Origin: Jatrophihabitans_A lederbergiae
Lineage (GTDB): Bacteria > Actinomycetota > Actinomycetes > Mycobacteriales > Jatrophihabitantaceae
Assembly (NCBI RefSeq): GCF_031845305.1
Contig: NZ_JAVREH010000002.1
Location: 186,001 to 250,000 of the forward strand
Reading direction: 5' to 3'
DNA length: 64,000 nt
The position numbers and the translations under genes are program-made. A model generated the notes under the pieces. That model had not been told where the DNA came from and did not search any database. It saw only the letters and a program-made list of their open reading frames with translations. This document shows, in pieces, positions 27,101 to 34,750 of the stretch; the first letter of the stretch is position 1, and every line of letters starts with the position of its first letter.

Positions 27101-28426
27101 TTACGCCTGGTAGAGGGTCTTCGCCTGGGCCTCGAGCTGTTTGGTATCGATGCTGCCGTCCTTGAGGAAGCCCTGTAGCGCGGGCAGCATCACGTTGTTC
27201 GCCATGGTGGGCAAGGCATCCCGGTCGAAGAACTGGCTGATGTACTTGGCATGTGCGATCGCGTCGGCGCACTTCTTGTTCAGCGGCGTGAACTTCGAGG
27301 TGTCGGCGTCCTTGGCGGTCTGCAGGTTCGAGGTGTCGATCGAGGCGTAGACGTCCTGACCGGCACCGGTACCCAGGTAGGCCAGCAGATCCTTCGCGGC
27401 CTGGTTGCTACCGCCCTTCTTGGACAGCATCAGCCCGTCAATGGGCGCTTCGATGGCGTCGGTGCCCTCGACGGCCATGCTGGGGAACGGAAAGAAGTCG
27501 ATGTCGTCCAGCACGGTTTTATCCGTGAACTGCTGGGTGACGAACGAGCCGAGCAGATACATGCCGGACTTCTTTCGAGCCAGCGTGGTAGCCGCCTCCT
27601 GCCAGGTTGCGCCGAGGGCGGCCTTGTCCTGATACGGCAGCAGCGCCTTCCAGTTGTCGAAGACGTCCTTGACCTTCTGCTGGTCCCAGGACTCCTTGTG
27701 CGCGCAGAGGTCGACGTGGAACTGGTAGCCGTTGGTGCGCATGTTGATGTAGTCGAAGGTGCCCATCGCGGGCCAGCCGTCCTTGTCGGCAAAGGCTATC
27801 GGCGTCAGGCCGTCCTTCTGCATCTGGGCGCACAGCGACTTCAGCGCGTCGAAGGTGGCCGGCACCTGGTAGCCCTTCGAGTTCCACAGACTCTTGCGAT
27901 AGAAGAATCCCCACGGATAGTTGTAGTTGGGGACGAAGTACTTCTTGCCGTCGTCGCCGGTCGAGGCCTTCGCGAGAGCGTCGGAGAAGTTGCCACCGAT
28001 CTTCTCCCAGACATCGTCGATCGGGGCGACCAGGCCCTTGGTGGCGTAGTAGCGCGCCCGGTAACCGGCGAACCAGGTGAAGGCGTCGTCCGGGCTGCCG
28101 TTGAGGTAGGAGTTGATGTTGTTCTGAAAGTCGTTGTGCGGCACGGTGTTGACCTTGACGGTGTCGCCGGACTTGGCCTTGAACGCGTCCAACACCGCCT
28201 GGTACGCACGCTTGGGGACGGCGTCGGAGCTGCCCGAGCCCACGGTGACCGACTTCGACGCGCTGCCGCTGTTGCCGCTGGAGGGCTTGCTGCCACCGGT
28301 GCACGCCGCCAGCAGGGGAGCAGCGGCAATGCCGGCCGCGCCCGCCCCGAAGCCTTTCAGGACGGCACGCCGGCTCGGCCCGGAATCGCCCACGCCGACG
28401 ATGGGACCGGTGGCTTTCGATGACAT
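27101..28426 (-). CDS. Extracellular sugar-binding lipoprotein of the galactoside ABC transporter
   Basis: This 441-residue binding protein starts with a twin-arginine leader (GPSRRAVLKGFGAGAAG) and a lipobox LLAAC with Cys42, so it is probably exported folded by Tat and anchored as a lipoprotein. After a Ser/Gly linker it has the family-1 carbohydrate-binding protein fold, with aromatic-rich stretches such as NYNYPWGFFYRKSLW. It is the first gene of the operon that continues with the two permeases, the alpha-galactosidase and the beta-galactosidase. AGGAGG precedes its ATG. The ligand is inferred to be an alpha- or beta-galactoside oligosaccharide. Confidence 0.92.
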   Translation of the reverse strand: MSSKATGPIVGVGDSGPSRRAVLKGFGAGAAGIAAAPLLAACTGGSKPSSGNSGSASKSVTVGSGSSDAVPKRAYQAVLDAFKAKSGDTVKVNTVPHNDFQNNINSYLNGSPDDAFTWFAGYRARYYATKGLVAPIDDVWEKIGGNFSDALAKASTGDDGKKYFVPNYNYPWGFFYRKSLWNSKGYQVPATFDALKSLCAQMQKDGLTPIAFADKDGWPAMGTFDYINMRTNGYQFHVDLCAHKESWDQQKVKDVFDNWKALLPYQDKAALGATWQEAATTLARKKSGMYLLGSFVTQQFTDKTVLDDIDFFPFPSMAVEGTDAIEAPIDGLMLSKKGGSNQAAKDLLAYLGTGAGQDVYASIDTSNLQTAKDADTSKFTPLNKKCADAIAHAKYISQFFDRDALPTMANNVMLPALQGFLKDGSIDTKQLEAQAKTLYQA

Positions 28427-28449
28427 GGCGCCTCCTAGAGTGGCTTTGC

Positions 28450-28464
28450 GAGGTAGCTCACCTC
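28450..28464. promoter_or_regulatory. Inverted repeat between promoter and binding-protein gene
   Basis: GAGGT at 28450-28454 and ACCTC at 28460-28464 form a five-base inverted repeat around AGCTC, in the 5' leader of the galactoside operon just after its predicted -10 box. The place is right for a repressor operator, but the arms are short and no regulator gene lies in the island. Confidence 0.3.
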
Positions 28465-28479
28465 ACAGAAGTAACCATC

Positions 28480-28508
28480 ATTCAGCGGAACCGAACGCGC
28501 CTTGTCAA
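28480..28508 (-). promoter_or_regulatory. Sigma70-type promoter of the galactoside operon
   Basis: Read on the minus strand, TTGACA (28503-28508) is a perfect -35 box and CTGAAT (28480-28485) a fair -10 box, separated by exactly 17 bases. It lies about 55 bases upstream of the binding-protein start. A perfect -35 is rare by chance in such GC-rich DNA. Confidence 0.6.
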
Positions 28509-28615
28509 GAGAGAACCGGTAACTGAAGCGAAATCTGCTTGAAAAGGATGCCAGAAGCGGTCATCGCGGCGCATCGAGCAGAACGCCGGTGTTGCCTTAT
28601 GTTCGGTCTGGTGGG

Positions 28616-29725
28616 CTAGTGCAGCTTGTGCGTACCCTGCGCCGCGGTCACCGAAAAGCTGACCGGCAGCGTGTAGTCGCGCCCGGCGAACGCCGCCTCG
28701 ACGGCAATCGCACCGGCGCGGGCCCGGGCCGGCTCCATCAGCGCGATCACGCAGCCACCGAAGCCGCCACCGGTCATCCGGGCACCGAACGCACCGAACG
28801 CGAGCAGCACCTCGACGGCCAGGTCGACCTCGGGCACCGTGATCTCGAAGTCGTCGCGCATGCTCGCGTGCGAGGCGGTCAACAGCGGTCCCGTCTGGCG
28901 GAGCTGGCCGGTGCGCAGCAGGTCCGCGCACGCCAGGGTGCGGTCGTTCTCGGTGATCACGTGCCGGGCCCGCTTGCGCAGCGTTTCGTCGTCGAGGCGG
29001 CCCATCGCCTCGGCCAGGTCCTCCAGCGTCACATCGCGCAGGGCGTTCACGCCGAGCTGCCGGGCCGCCTGCTCGCACGCCGACCGGCGCTCGCCGTACA
29101 GGCCGTCGGTCAGCTGGTGGGGTGCCTTGGTGTCGATGACCAGCAGGGTCAGGCCGGCTGCCTCCAGATCGAAGCTCACCGGCTCGACCGACAGCGAGCG
29201 CATGTCGCAGAGCAGCACCCGGTCCTGCTCGCCGAGCACCGACGCCAGCTGGTCCATGCCGCCGGTCGGCGCCCCGACGAAGCCGTTCTCGGCCTCGCGG
29301 GCGACCGCGACCAGCTCGGACCGGGTGAGCCCCAGGTCCCACAGGTCGTTCAGGGCCGCGGCGACGGAGCATTCCAGCGCCGCGGACGAGGACAGCCCCG
29401 CCCCGCCGGGGACGTCTCCGTCGATGCTGATGGACAGCCCGCGGAGCTGGTGACCCCGCTCGGCCAGCGCCCACACCACGCCCGCGGCGTAACCGGCCCA
29501 CGCGCCGTCCTCGCCGAGCAGGCCCGGACGAAGGTCGGCGAGCGCGATCTCGACGGGCTTGCCCCGCTGCGCCGAGGCCACCTCGAGCACCGGCTCGTCC
29601 AGCGCCGACAGCGTCGCGGTGCAGCCCTGCGGAATGGCCAGCGGCAGGCAGAATCCGTCGTTGTAGTCGGTGTGTTCACCGATCAGGTTGACCCGGCCGG
29701 GCGCGCGCCAGCTGGTACCGCTCAT
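28616..29725 (-). CDS. galK: Galactokinase
   Basis: GalK phosphorylates galactose released by the two galactosidases. The ATG at 29725 gives 369 residues that begin MSGTSWRAPGRVNLIGEHTDYNDG, with the galactokinase signature at 10-22. The GHMP ATP loop GGAGLSSSAAL is at 107-117, and a third motif GGGFGGCVIALM lies near the C-terminus. Its start overlaps the galE stop as ATGA, so it is coupled to galE. No galT is present in the window. Confidence 0.95.
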   Translation of the reverse strand: MSGTSWRAPGRVNLIGEHTDYNDGFCLPLAIPQGCTATLSALDEPVLEVASAQRGKPVEIALADLRPGLLGEDGAWAGYAAGVVWALAERGHQLRGLSISIDGDVPGGAGLSSSAALECSVAAALNDLWDLGLTRSELVAVAREAENGFVGAPTGGMDQLASVLGEQDRVLLCDMRSLSVEPVSFDLEAAGLTLLVIDTKAPHQLTDGLYGERRSACEQAARQLGVNALRDVTLEDLAEAMGRLDDETLRKRARHVITENDRTLACADLLRTGQLRQTGPLLTASHASMRDDFEITVPEVDLAVEVLLAFGAFGARMTGGGFGGCVIALMEPARARAGAIAVEAAFAGRDYTLPVSFSVTAAQGTHKLH

Positions 29726-30711
29726 CCGGCGCTCTCCGACGGTTGCCGGGTCTGCAGAAAGGTCCAGGCGTCGGCGACCATCTCGTCCAAGCCCCTGGTG
29801 GGGCGCCACCCGAGTTCGGCGGCCGCCTTGGCGTTCGAGGCGATCAGGACGGCCGGGTCACCGGGGCGGTTGGGAGCGTCCACCGCGGGTGTCGGCTTGC
29901 CGGTGACCCGCCGCACCGAATCGATGACCTCACGGACGGACGATCCGCCGCCGGAGCCGAGGTTGCAGATCAGGTGCCCCTCGGAATGCTCGCGGGTCCA
30001 CTCGATGGCGCGCAGGTGGGCGTCGGCCAGGTCCAGCACGTGGATGTAGTCGCGGACGCAGGAGCCGTCCGGCGTCGGGTAGTGCACGCCGTTGACCTGG
30101 AGCTGCGGCCGCAGGCCGGCCGCCACTTGAAGGGCGATGGGAATGAGGTGTGTCTCGGTGGCGTGCCGCTCGCCGAGCATTCCGTCCGGCGTGATCCGGG
30201 CACCGGCCACATTGAAGTAGCGCAGGCTGACCGCGGCCAGGCCGTGTGCCACGGCGTAGCTGGTGAGCATCTCGTCGATCGCCAGCTTTCCGGCGCCGTA
30301 CGGGTTGGTCGGCCGGGTCGGGGACGACTCCGGAATCGGGGTGGTTTCGGGCTCGCCGTAGGTCGCGGCGGTCGAGGAGAACACCATCTTGCGGACGCCA
30401 TGGCGGCGCATCGACTCCAGCAGCGCGAAACTGCCGACCACGTTGTTCTGCCAGTACAGCTCCGGCTTGACAACGGATTCGGCCACCAGCGACTTGGCGG
30501 CGAAGTGCAGCACGGCGTCGAACCGACCGGCGGCGAGGACATCATGCGCTTCGGTGATCGAGGTTCGCACGAATTCGGCGCCCTCGGGCACGGCGTCGGC
30601 GTGACCGGTGGACAGGTCGTCCAGCACGGTGACCTGGTGACCGGCGCCGAGCAGCTCGGCGGTCACGACACTTCCGATGTAGCCGGCGCCGCCGGTCACG
30701 AGCACTCGCAT
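29722..30711 (-). CDS. galE: UDP-glucose 4-epimerase
   Basis: GalE interconverts UDP-galactose and UDP-glucose, and would also supply UDP-galactose for cell-envelope glycans. The 329-residue SDR protein has the NAD loop TGGAGYIG at 6-13, a catalytic serine in FSSTAATYGE near 113, and the Tyr138-Lys142 pair in NPYGAGKLA. VSLRYFNVAGA and DGSCVRDYIHV are further family markers. The ATG at 30711 was chosen because the Rossmann strand MRVLVTGG starts there, although the frame stays open far upstream. It is the first gene of galE-galK. Confidence 0.95.
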   Translation of the reverse strand: MRVLVTGGAGYIGSVVTAELLGAGHQVTVLDDLSTGHADAVPEGAEFVRTSITEAHDVLAAGRFDAVLHFAAKSLVAESVVKPELYWQNNVVGSFALLESMRRHGVRKMVFSSTAATYGEPETTPIPESSPTRPTNPYGAGKLAIDEMLTSYAVAHGLAAVSLRYFNVAGARITPDGMLGERHATETHLIPIALQVAAGLRPQLQVNGVHYPTPDGSCVRDYIHVLDLADAHLRAIEWTREHSEGHLICNLGSGGGSSVREVIDSVRRVTGKPTPAVDAPNRPGDPAVLIASNAKAAAELGWRPTRGLDEMVADAWTFLQTRQPSESAG

Positions 30712-30733
30712 GGCAGTCGAGTTTCCGTTCTCG

Positions 30734-30761
30734 TTGGATCGCGAGAATCCGACCCTACACT
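30734..30761 (+). promoter_or_regulatory. Candidate promoter of the CorC/HlyC gene
   Basis: TTGGAT at 30734-30739 and TACACT at 30756-30761 are separated by 16 bases in the 87-base spacer between divergent galE and corC. The -35 box lies in the loop of a short inverted repeat, TTCTCG (30728-30733) with CGAGAA (30742-30747). The assignment is tentative. Confidence 0.35.
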
Positions 30762-30798
30762 TGGAGCCAGGCATTCGACTCGAGGAGCAAACCGCTAC

Positions 30799-32136
30799 AT
30801 GAACGGCACAGCCCTCAACGTCCTGATCGTCCTTGCCCTGATCCTGGTCGAGGGACTGTTCGTGGCTGCCGAGATCGCGCTGGTGTCGCTTCGTGAGGGC
30901 CAGGCCAAGACCATGGCGGAGTCGGGCCGGCGCGGCCAGGCGGTGGCCCGGCTGCTGGACGATCCGAACCGGTTCCTGGCCTCCGTGCAGATCGGCGTCA
31001 CCTCCACGGCGCTGCTGTCCTCGGCGTTCGGCGCGGTGACGCTGTCCGAGGCGGCCAAGAACTCGCTGATCCAGCACGGCGTCGGCGAGACGCTGTCGGG
31101 TGTCGTGGGTATCGTCGGGGTCACCCTGTTGATCTCGTTCGTGACACTCGTCGTAGGCGAGCTCGCTCCCAAGCGGCTGGCGTTGCAGCGGCCCGAGGGG
31201 GCCGCGATGCTCTTCGGCCCGACCCTGGACCGGATGGCGACCGTGTTCCGGCCGCTCATCTGGTTGCTGTCCGCATGCACCGACCTGGTGGTCCGGGTGC
31301 TCGGCGGCGACCCGAACGCCGGCCGGGAGTCCATCAGTGAAGAGGAGCTCCGCGGGCTGGTGGCCGCCCACGAGTCCCTGACCAGCGACGAGCGACGGCT
31401 CATCGACGAGGTGTTCGCCGCAGGCGAGCGCTCGGTCAGCGAGGTGATGATCTCGCGGACGGACGTGACGTTCCTCGATGCCACCATGACGGTCAGCCGG
31501 GCCATCAAGCTGGCCGGCGACGCGCCGCACTCGCGGTATCCGGTGATCGGTCGCAGCAGCGACGACGTCCTCGGGTTCGTGCACATCCGCGATCTCTTCC
31601 TGGGCGCCCCGGGCACCGAGCCGTCGCTGGACCGGTCCCTGGTGATCGGTGACCTGGTGCGCGAGATCAAGGTGCTGCCCGGCTCCAAGAAGGTGCTGTC
31701 CGCGCTGAGCGAGATGCGCCGTGAGGGCCACCACGTCGCGCTGGTGGTCGATGAGTACGGCGGCACCGACGGCATCGTCAGCCTGGAAGACCTGATCGAA
31801 GAGGTCATCGGAGATATCCGGGACGAGTACGACGAGGACGAGGAGGCCAACCGGCGTCTCACCGGCGGGGTGGTCGAGATCGACGGCCGCTGCAACTTGG
31901 GGGAATTCGCCGAGTTCACCGGCTTCTCGTTGCCCGACGGGCCGTACGAGACGGCCGGTGGTTTCCTGATGGCCCGGCTCGGCAAGCTGCCCCAGGTCGG
32001 CGATCGGGTCGAGATCGAGGGACATGTCGTCCAGGTTCTCGAGATCGAAGGCCGTCGAGCCGCCAGGCTGCGGGTGGAGCCGCTGCCTGGGTCGCGACCG
32101 GAAGCGGAGCCCGTCAGCGAGCCCGTCCTGCGCTGA
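30799..32136 (+). CDS. CNNM/CBS/CorC_HlyC membrane protein (hemolysin C family)
   Basis: This 445-residue protein has an N-terminal DUF21/CNNM membrane domain with about four helices (LIVLALILVEGLFVAAEIAL, then LISFVTLVVGELAPKRLAL). A CBS pair follows (MISRTDVTFLDATMTVSRA and VALVVDEYGGTDGIVSLEDL), and a C-terminal CorC/HlyC domain ends the protein (GGFLMARLGKLPQVGD). The family is linked to magnesium or cobalt efflux and ion homeostasis. It is not a demonstrated hemolysin. AGGAG lies 11 bases before the ATG. It is transcribed away from galE. Confidence 0.9.
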   Translation: MNGTALNVLIVLALILVEGLFVAAEIALVSLREGQAKTMAESGRRGQAVARLLDDPNRFLASVQIGVTSTALLSSAFGAVTLSEAAKNSLIQHGVGETLSGVVGIVGVTLLISFVTLVVGELAPKRLALQRPEGAAMLFGPTLDRMATVFRPLIWLLSACTDLVVRVLGGDPNAGRESISEEELRGLVAAHESLTSDERRLIDEVFAAGERSVSEVMISRTDVTFLDATMTVSRAIKLAGDAPHSRYPVIGRSSDDVLGFVHIRDLFLGAPGTEPSLDRSLVIGDLVREIKVLPGSKKVLSALSEMRREGHHVALVVDEYGGTDGIVSLEDLIEEVIGDIRDEYDEDEEANRRLTGGVVEIDGRCNLGEFAEFTGFSLPDGPYETAGGFLMARLGKLPQVGDRVEIEGHVVQVLEIEGRRAARLRVEPLPGSRPEAEPVSEPVLR

Positions 32137-32144
32137 GCGGCGCA

Positions 32145-32165
32145 CCTGGGGATCGTTCGGGTAAG
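32145..32165 (+). repeat. Left copy of 21-bp direct repeat bracketing the second toxin-antitoxin pair
   Basis: This copy starts CCTGGGGATCGTTC and matches 33025-33045 at 19 of 21 positions in the same orientation. It begins nine bases after the corC stop. The two copies enclose 880 bases holding only the toxin-antitoxin genes and their spacers, so they may mark the ends of a small inserted cassette. Confidence 0.6.
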
Positions 32166-32300
32166 TGATGGCACGAATCTGCCACGGACGGGACACGATG
32201 TCGCTCACCGCCTTGTGACCGGAATTTTCCGTTCCCGTGGGCCGAAGGGCATCGCATGCACAACCCGACCCTTCTCGGACTCGGATCTCCAGAACACCCT

Positions 32301-32328
32301 TTGTACCGTTGCAGTTGTGCACTACATA
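32301..32328 (+). promoter_or_regulatory. Candidate promoter of the second toxin-antitoxin pair
   Basis: TTGTAC at 32301-32306 and TACATA at 32323-32328 are spaced 16 bases apart in an AT-rich patch 30 bases before the toxin ATG. TGCAGT occurs twice around it (near 32310 and 32341), which could be an antitoxin-binding repeat. This is inference from position and composition. Confidence 0.35.
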
Positions 32329-32357
32329 ACGGGTTAGTTTTGCAGTACAGTCGGTCT

Positions 32358-32631
32358 ATGGCGGTGACGTGGGCGGCGAGTGCTGACAAGCACGGTGTCG
32401 AGCACGCGGACGCGTTGCACGCGATCGCTAATGCTTACTTCGTGAAGGTGGAGTTCGATGAACCGCGGATCGCGGGTGGGTTGCGTCCGACGCTGTACAT
32501 CGGGCCGCCTCGTCAGCTGGGCGGTCCGTTGCTGGAGGTGATCGTGGTGCTGACGCCTCCCCCGAGATCTGCACATTTTTCACGTCATGATCGCCCGTCA
32601 GAAGCACCTGGACCTCATGGAGGAGCAGTGA
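32358..32631 (+). pseudogene. Small putative toxin (BrnT/DUF4258-like), frameshifted at a C5 run
   Basis: The frame from ATG 32358 encodes MAVTWAASADKHGVEHADAL, then PTLYIGPPRQLGGPLLEVI and VVLTPP. At the CCCCC run 32559-32563 the original frame drifts into a fusion with the next gene. Removing one C restores RDLHIFHVMIARQKHLDLME and a stop at 32629-32631, giving a 90-residue protein. The TGA then overlaps the antitoxin GTG (GTGA), a layout expected of an intact toxin-antitoxin operon. The fold resembles small RelE/BrnT-type toxins by size and pattern only; no family can be fixed. A one-base homopolymer error is possible. Confidence 0.7.
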
Positions 32632-32954
32632 TTAACGAGAAGGACAGCGACGCGCTCGCTGAGTGGGCCGAGCATGAGATAAGCGTGACGGCGCCCTCGC
32701 GGGCGGTGTTGCGGGGCACGGATGCCGCGGCGCACGGCAGGGAGGCGTTGGAGCGGGCTCTGGGCGGCCGCCCTTCGCTCGATCCGAATGCCCGACCCGG
32801 GCAGCATTCGCGGACCCGGCAGGTCCGGTTGCCGAGCGAGGCGAACGCCAAACTCGATGCCGTCGCGGCGGCTCAGCACCGCAAACCGAGCGAAGTCATG
32901 CGCGATGCGTTAGACGAGTACTTCCGCAACCACCCCGATCAAGCCGCCTCCTGA
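32628..32954 (+). CDS. Ribbon-helix-helix (CopG-like) putative antitoxin
   Basis: This 108-residue protein starts with GTG at 32628, directly after a strong GGAGGAG ribosome binding site (32619-32625), and overlaps the repaired toxin stop. Its C-terminus TRQVRLPSEANAKLDAVA followed by KPSEVMRDALDEYFRN is a typical ribbon-helix-helix DNA-binding motif (strand, helix, turn with a Ser, helix). The N-terminal part would wrap the toxin. Such proteins usually repress their own operon. The frame is intact even though the toxin frame is not. Confidence 0.75.
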   Translation: MINEKDSDALAEWAEHEISVTAPSRAVLRGTDAAAHGREALERALGGRPSLDPNARPGQHSRTRQVRLPSEANAKLDAVAAAQHRKPSEVMRDALDEYFRNHPDQAAS

Positions 32955-33024
32955 CGAGTCAACCCCCTGCGCTGTTTGGGCTTCGGCGGTCTCGACCATG
33001 CCAACGACTGCTGCAAGTCACACG

Positions 33025-33045
33025 CCTGGGGATCGTTTCGGTAAG
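33025..33045 (+). repeat. Right copy of 21-bp direct repeat bracketing the second toxin-antitoxin pair
   Basis: This copy starts CCTGGGGATCGTTT and pairs with 32145-32165 (19 of 21 identical, same orientation). It lies 70 bases after the antitoxin stop, in a 233-base spacer that holds no other recognisable element. Confidence 0.6.
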
Positions 33046-33187
33046 AGTTCTTGCCGTCTACGGCCAAGTCGTCATTTCCGCTAGCGAATCGGTGCCGCGC
33101 TGCCGATGATGGGAATGGACGCCGGTATCCGAGACGGCGATGTCTGAGACGGCGATACCGAAGAGAAAGTGGCACGAGGACTTAGTT

Positions 33188-34669
33188 GTGGCACACCCGC
33201 GTTACGCGCCATCAGGCGCTGTGAACTTCTCGCTCACCCGGATCATCACCAGCGCGGCCGTCCTGGCAGCCGCGGCGCTGGTGTGCGCGCCGGCTCTGGA
33301 GAGCGCCGGGCGCACCGCCGCCGCCGCGAGTGTGTCCGAATCGGGGCTGTCAGGCGTCGAGGCGGGAGCGGCCGGTGCCGAATCAAGTGCTGGGACGGCC
33401 GGAGCTGGGCTTGGTTCTGGGCCGCCTGGTTCTGGGCAGCCTGGTTCTGGACAGCCTGGTTCTGGGTCGCCCGCTCCGTCGTCCTCGAGTTGGCCCGGTG
33501 CCATTCCGATCCGGCCGTCGACGTTCGCGACCGTGCCGCCTGCCCCGAGCGGAACCGGCGTGTCACCGGGCCCGAGTGGAACCGGCGTGTCGGTCGTATC
33601 GGCGGTGTTCGGCCCGGCCGGTGAGGTCGGCGCGCTGGGCATTCCGGCAATGGTGCTGCGGGCCTATCACCAGGCCGCGGCCAAGCTGGCCGTCGAGGAA
33701 CCGTCCTGCAAGCTGCCGTGGTGGTTGCTGGCCGGTATCGGGCACACCGAGTCGGGCCACGCCGAGGACGGCCGCCTCTCTGCCGACGGCACTACCCGCG
33801 GCAAGATTCTGGGGCCGCGGCTCAACGGCGGCATCGCCGGTGACGCGATCATCAGCGACACCGACCACGGCGCGTACGACGGCGACACCGGCTATGACCG
33901 CGCCGTCGGGCCGATGCAGTTCATCCCCTCGACCTGGCTCCGCTGGGGCGCGGACGGCAACGCCGACGGCAAGCGCGACCCGAGCAACATCTTCGACGCC
34001 ACGCTGGCCGCCGGGCACTACCTGTGCGCGGACGGCCGCGACCTGTCCACCACCGCCGGTCTGCAGGCGGCCGTCCTCAGCTACAACCACTCGGCGCCGT
34101 ACCTGAAGACCGTGCTCGCGTGGGGAACCGCGTACCGCAGCGGCGCCTCCTCGGTGGACGACAGCCTGCTGCCGGTGGTCGCTGACGTGACCAAGGTCCG
34201 CCCGCCGGTGTCGAGCCGGCCGCCGAAGCGGAAGCCGGCCGTGACCCGATCCAGCAAAACTCCGAGCGGCTCACACGGCCGTTCTTCGCCGAGTGGAGCT
34301 TCAGCCGGGTCCGGCTCAGGTGGTTCGGCGGCCGGCGGCAGGGGCGGTACCCGCTCCGGTTCCAGCTCTGGTGCGCCGAGTGCCAGCCCCACACCGACGG
34401 GATCGGGTTCGGGACCGGGTTCTAGTTCGGCCCAGCCCACGCCGACCGGCTCGACCAGCGGCTCACCGACGGCAAAGCCGTGCGGATCGCCCACCAGCAC
34501 CACGTCGGCTCGCGCGACCGATGCCACCTCATCGGCAGCGCCGAGCCCCCGCTTGGCGAGTTCGGCGACTGTCTCGGCTTCGGCTGCTCCTGCTTCGGCT
34601 GCTTCTACTTCGGCGGTGAAGACTTCGGCGGCGAGCCCGACAGCAACGCCGACGACCTGCGCGCCCTGA
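33188..34669 (+). CDS. Secreted lytic transglycosylase-like protein with low-complexity arms
   Basis: The GTG at 33188 was chosen because GAGGA (33176-33180) sits seven bases upstream; an ATG at 33140 in the same frame is the alternative. A hydrophobic leader (IITSAAVLAAAALVCAPAL) is followed by a Gly/Ser/Pro-rich spacer containing 15-bp DNA repeats. The central domain of about 150 residues has PWWLLAGIGHTESGHAEDG with the likely catalytic Glu, then DRAVGPMQFIPSTWLRWGAD and VLSYNHSAPYLKTV. This matches MltB/SLT-type peptidoglycan lytic transglycosylases. The C-terminal 150 residues are Ser/Thr/Pro/Ala-rich and may span the wall. It should act on peptidoglycan outside the membrane. Confidence 0.82.
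   Translation: MAHPRYAPSGAVNFSLTRIITSAAVLAAAALVCAPALESAGRTAAAASVSESGLSGVEAGAAGAESSAGTAGAGLGSGPPGSGQPGSGQPGSGSPAPSSSSWPGAIPIRPSTFATVPPAPSGTGVSPGPSGTGVSVVSAVFGPAGEVGALGIPAMVLRAYHQAAAKLAVEEPSCKLPWWLLAGIGHTESGHAEDGRLSADGTTRGKILGPRLNGGIAGDAIISDTDHGAYDGDTGYDRAVGPMQFIPSTWLRWGADGNADGKRDPSNIFDATLAAGHYLCADGRDLSTTAGLQAAVLSYNHSAPYLKTVLAWGTAYRSGASSVDDSLLPVVADVTKVRPPVSSRPPKRKPAVTRSSKTPSGSHGRSSPSGASAGSGSGGSAAGGRGGTRSGSSSGAPSASPTPTGSGSGPGSSSAQPTPTGSTSGSPTAKPCGSPTSTTSARATDATSSAAPSPRLASSATVSASAAPASAASTSAVKTSAASPTATPTTCAP
33410..33469 (+). repeat. Four tandem 15-bp coding repeats in the transglycosylase spacer
   Basis: Four copies of a 15-bp unit (CCTGGTTCTGGGCAG type) occupy 33410-33469 and encode Gly-Ser-Gly-Gln-Pro-like pentapeptides. 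A second imperfect repeat (units beginning CCCGAG, encoding PSGTGVS) follows at about 33543-33592. Both keep the frame. Confidence 0.85.
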
Positions 34670-34750
34670 ATCATCCCGCTCGGTTGAGCGAACCCCGCTG
34701 ACCGCAGCCGGGGGAGCGGCCGGCCTGGCGGGATGGAAGGATATTCCTCC

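Noticed and set aside
32559..32563. Programmed frameshifting at the C5 run
   Set aside because: No downstream pseudoknot or stem was visible, and toxin-antitoxin pairs are not known to me to use it. An indel is simpler.
32358..32954. A single fused 199-residue protein
   Set aside because: The middle section loses all family-like pattern after the C5 run, while the alternative frame gives a coherent toxin end and a GTGA junction with a strong ribosome binding site.
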